Part shown: piece by piece, positions 62,740 through 64,000 of the stretch
Layout of the letters: every line of letters starts with the position of its first letter
Position numbering within the stretch: position 1 is the first letter of the stretch
NCBI GenBank assembly: GCA_003258405.1
Contig: QKPN01000010.1
Span: 62,001 to 126,000 of the forward strand
From: Rhodobacteraceae bacterium DSL-40
GTDB taxonomy: Bacteria; Pseudomonadota; Alphaproteobacteria; Rhodobacterales; Rhodobacteraceae
Direction of reading: 5' to 3'
DNA length: 64,000 bases
Made by a program: the position numbers and the translations under genes
The notes under the pieces: generated by a model
What the model was told of the DNA's origin: nothing
What the model saw: only the letters and a program-made list of their open reading frames with translations
Databases searched by the model: none

Positions 62740-64000
62740 TCAGAACAGTCCGCGGGTCGCGAGCATCAGCGCGACCAGCACCAGATCGGCCAGAAGGAAT
62801 GGCACGATCCCGGCAAACACCTGCTCCAGCCGCACGAAGTCGCGCGCGACGGAGTGAATGACGAAGACGTTGAGCCCGACGGGCGGAGTGATCATCCCGA
62901 TCTCGAGCAACTTGGCGACCAGCACCCCGAACCAGATCTTGTCGACCCCGTGCATCCCGATGAGCGGCAGGAAGAGCGGCAGCGTCAGCAGGAGCGCCCC
63001 GATCGGCTCGAGGAACATGCCGAGGCAGAGGTAGATGACCACGATCATCAGCAGGAGGCCGGTGGTCCCTAGCCCCATGCCTTCGACGAGCTGGCTCACC
63101 TCCATCGAGAGGCCGGACATCGCGACGAGCCGGGTGAAGAGGTTCGCGCCAAAGGCGATGATGAAGAGCGCGCCGGCCGAGAGCAGCGTGTCGACGAGGC
63201 TCTCGCGGAAGCCCTTCCAGCTCAGCGACCGGCGCGCAACGCCGATGACGATCGCCATGAAGGCTCCGAAGGCGCCGGCTTCGGTGGCCGTGAAGAGGCC
63301 GCCGAAGAGGCCGCCGAGCACCGCGATGATGAGCACCAGCACCGGCCAGATCTCGAAGGTCTTCGCCCAGCGGTCACCCATCGTGTAGGGCTCGGCCTTG
63401 GGCAGCCGTTCGGGATCGCGCCACCAGTAGACCAGCACCGCGAGAATGTAGAAGACGAGCGAGACGAGACCGAGGATCAGACCGCCGAGGAAGAGCTCGT
63501 TGATCGAGCTGTTCGACTGGATGCCGAAGAGGATGAGAATGATCGAGGGCGGGATCAGTGCGCCGATCGTGCCGCCCGCCGCCACCGCGCCGGTGGCGAT
63601 GCGCAGGTCATAGCGCTGCCGGTGCATCTCGGGGATAGCGATCCGACCAATCGCAGCCGAACAGGCCACAGAGGAGCCCGAGACCGCCGCGAAGCCGCCC
63701 GCCCCCGCCAGCGACGCGATGGCAAGCCCGCCGGGCAGCCAGCCCCACCAGACACGCGCCGCCTCGAAGAGACCGCGGGTGAGCCCCGAGTGATAGGCAA
63801 TGTAGCCCATCAGCAGGAACATCGGGATCGAGCTCAGCGTCCAGCTCGCCGAGGAAGAATAGGGGATGGTCGAGAGCAGGCTCATCGCCGGACGGAGCCC
63901 CGCGATCGCCCAGATGCCGGCAAAGGAGACGAGGATGAGGCTCACGCCGATCGGCACCCGCAGCCCGATGAGAACGAGCAGAACGACGAGCGCCAGAAGC
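62740..64000 (-). CDS. TRAP transporter large permease (DctM), 5' end outside window
   Basis: At least 419 residues of the large membrane subunit of a TRAP importer, reading in from beyond the window edge. Repeated long hydrophobic helices; IPMFLLMGYIAYHSGLTRGLFEAARVWWG, GGFAAVSGSSVACSAAIGRIAIPEM, GTIGALIPPSIILILFG and TEAGAFGAFMAIVIG are the DctM marks. The GTG at 63957 is an internal codon, since the upstream residues (LLVLIGLRVP) continue the family sequence. It shares the operon with the ligase-hydratase-SDR genes and likely imports their aromatic acid. Confidence 0.92.
   Translation of the reverse strand, partial: LLALVVLLVLIGLRVPIGVSLILVSFAGIWAIAGLRPAMSLLSTIPYSSSASWTLSSIPMFLLMGYIAYHSGLTRGLFEAARVWWGWLPGGLAIASLAGAGGFAAVSGSSVACSAAIGRIAIPEMHRQRYDLRIATGAVAAGGTIGALIPPSIILILFGIQSNSSINELFLGGLILGLVSLVFYILAVLVYWWRDPERLPKAEPYTMGDRWAKTFEIWPVLVLIIAVLGGLFGGLFTATEAGAFGAFMAIVIGVARRSLSWKGFRESLVDTLLSAGALFIIAFGANLFTRLVAMSGLSMEVSQLVEGMGLGTTGLLLMIVVIYLCLGMFLEPIGALLLTLPLFLPLIGMHGVDKIWFGVLVAKLLEIGMITPPVGLNVFVIHSVARDFVRLEQVFAGIVPFLLADLVLVALMLATRGLF

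Overview
The window comes from the chromosome of a high-GC alphaproteobacterium, most likely a member of the Rhodobacterales (Rhodobacter/Paracoccus/roseobacter relatives). The signs are a circularly permuted two-piece tmRNA gene with an ANDN-type tag, an alphaproteobacterial SOS box (GTTC-N7-GTTC) in front of lexA, a cysteine-poor ribosomal protein L36, the run trpG-trpD-trpC-moaC-moeA-lexA, ThyX instead of ThyA, and several TRAP/BMP/molybdenum-hydroxylase genes.

Layout. 1-2370: the 3' end of dinB, a possible small RNA ending in a strong terminator, an N-formylglutamate amidohydrolase gene, tRNA-Val(GAC) and rpmJ. 2460-11739 (minus): one tightly overlapping operon, xdhA-xdhB-xdhC followed by a dual ABC ATPase, two permeases and a BMP-type binding protein; together they import a purine or nucleoside and oxidise hypoxanthine/xanthine. 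12013-20717: pabC-pabB, dnaE, a Fur-family regulator, a secreted unknown, thyX, gloA and a DUF1194/VWA protein.

20770-31983: ssrA (tmRNA), interrupted near its 3' end by an island of about 10.9 kb. A 13-bp direct repeat flanks the island. It carries a tyrosine integrase, an AlpA-like HTH protein, a divergent XRE-repressor switch with paired palindromic operators, small unknowns, and a head-only morphogenesis block (terminase, HNH, HK97 capsid, protease, connector, portal). No tail, lysis or recognisable replication genes are visible. This is the architecture of a capsid-forming phage-inducible chromosomal island.

32259-40431 (plus): an accessory locus that looks previously undescribed. Four leaderless, non-RTX small proteins (two share an N-terminal YRG-K motif and a VxVxxDNxAxV repeat) precede a PrtD-type ABC exporter, a HlyD-type adaptor and a LuxR-type regulator whose receiver domain lacks the phospho-Asp. 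I read it as a dedicated type I secretion system with its own substrates and regulator.

40790-46157: a DCC-type thiol protein, lexA, moeA, moaC, trpC, trpD, trpG. 46250-55955: mixed genes, including a nuclease gene broken by two frameshifts, a luciferase-like oxidoreductase, an SMR transporter, CoxE/CoxD-like maturation factors, a glutaredoxin-MauE fusion, a second XdhC and a MoeA-MobA-like fusion; the last four types of protein mature molybdenum hydroxylases such as the xanthine dehydrogenase at 8-12 kb. 55978-64000 (minus): acyl-CoA dehydrogenase, an eroded metallo-beta-lactamase-fold protein, amidohydrolase, CoA ligase, enoyl-CoA hydratase, SDR dehydrogenase and a TRAP permease running off the window; apart from the MBL-fold protein this fits uptake and beta-oxidative side-chain shortening of hydroxycinnamates or related phenylpropanoids.
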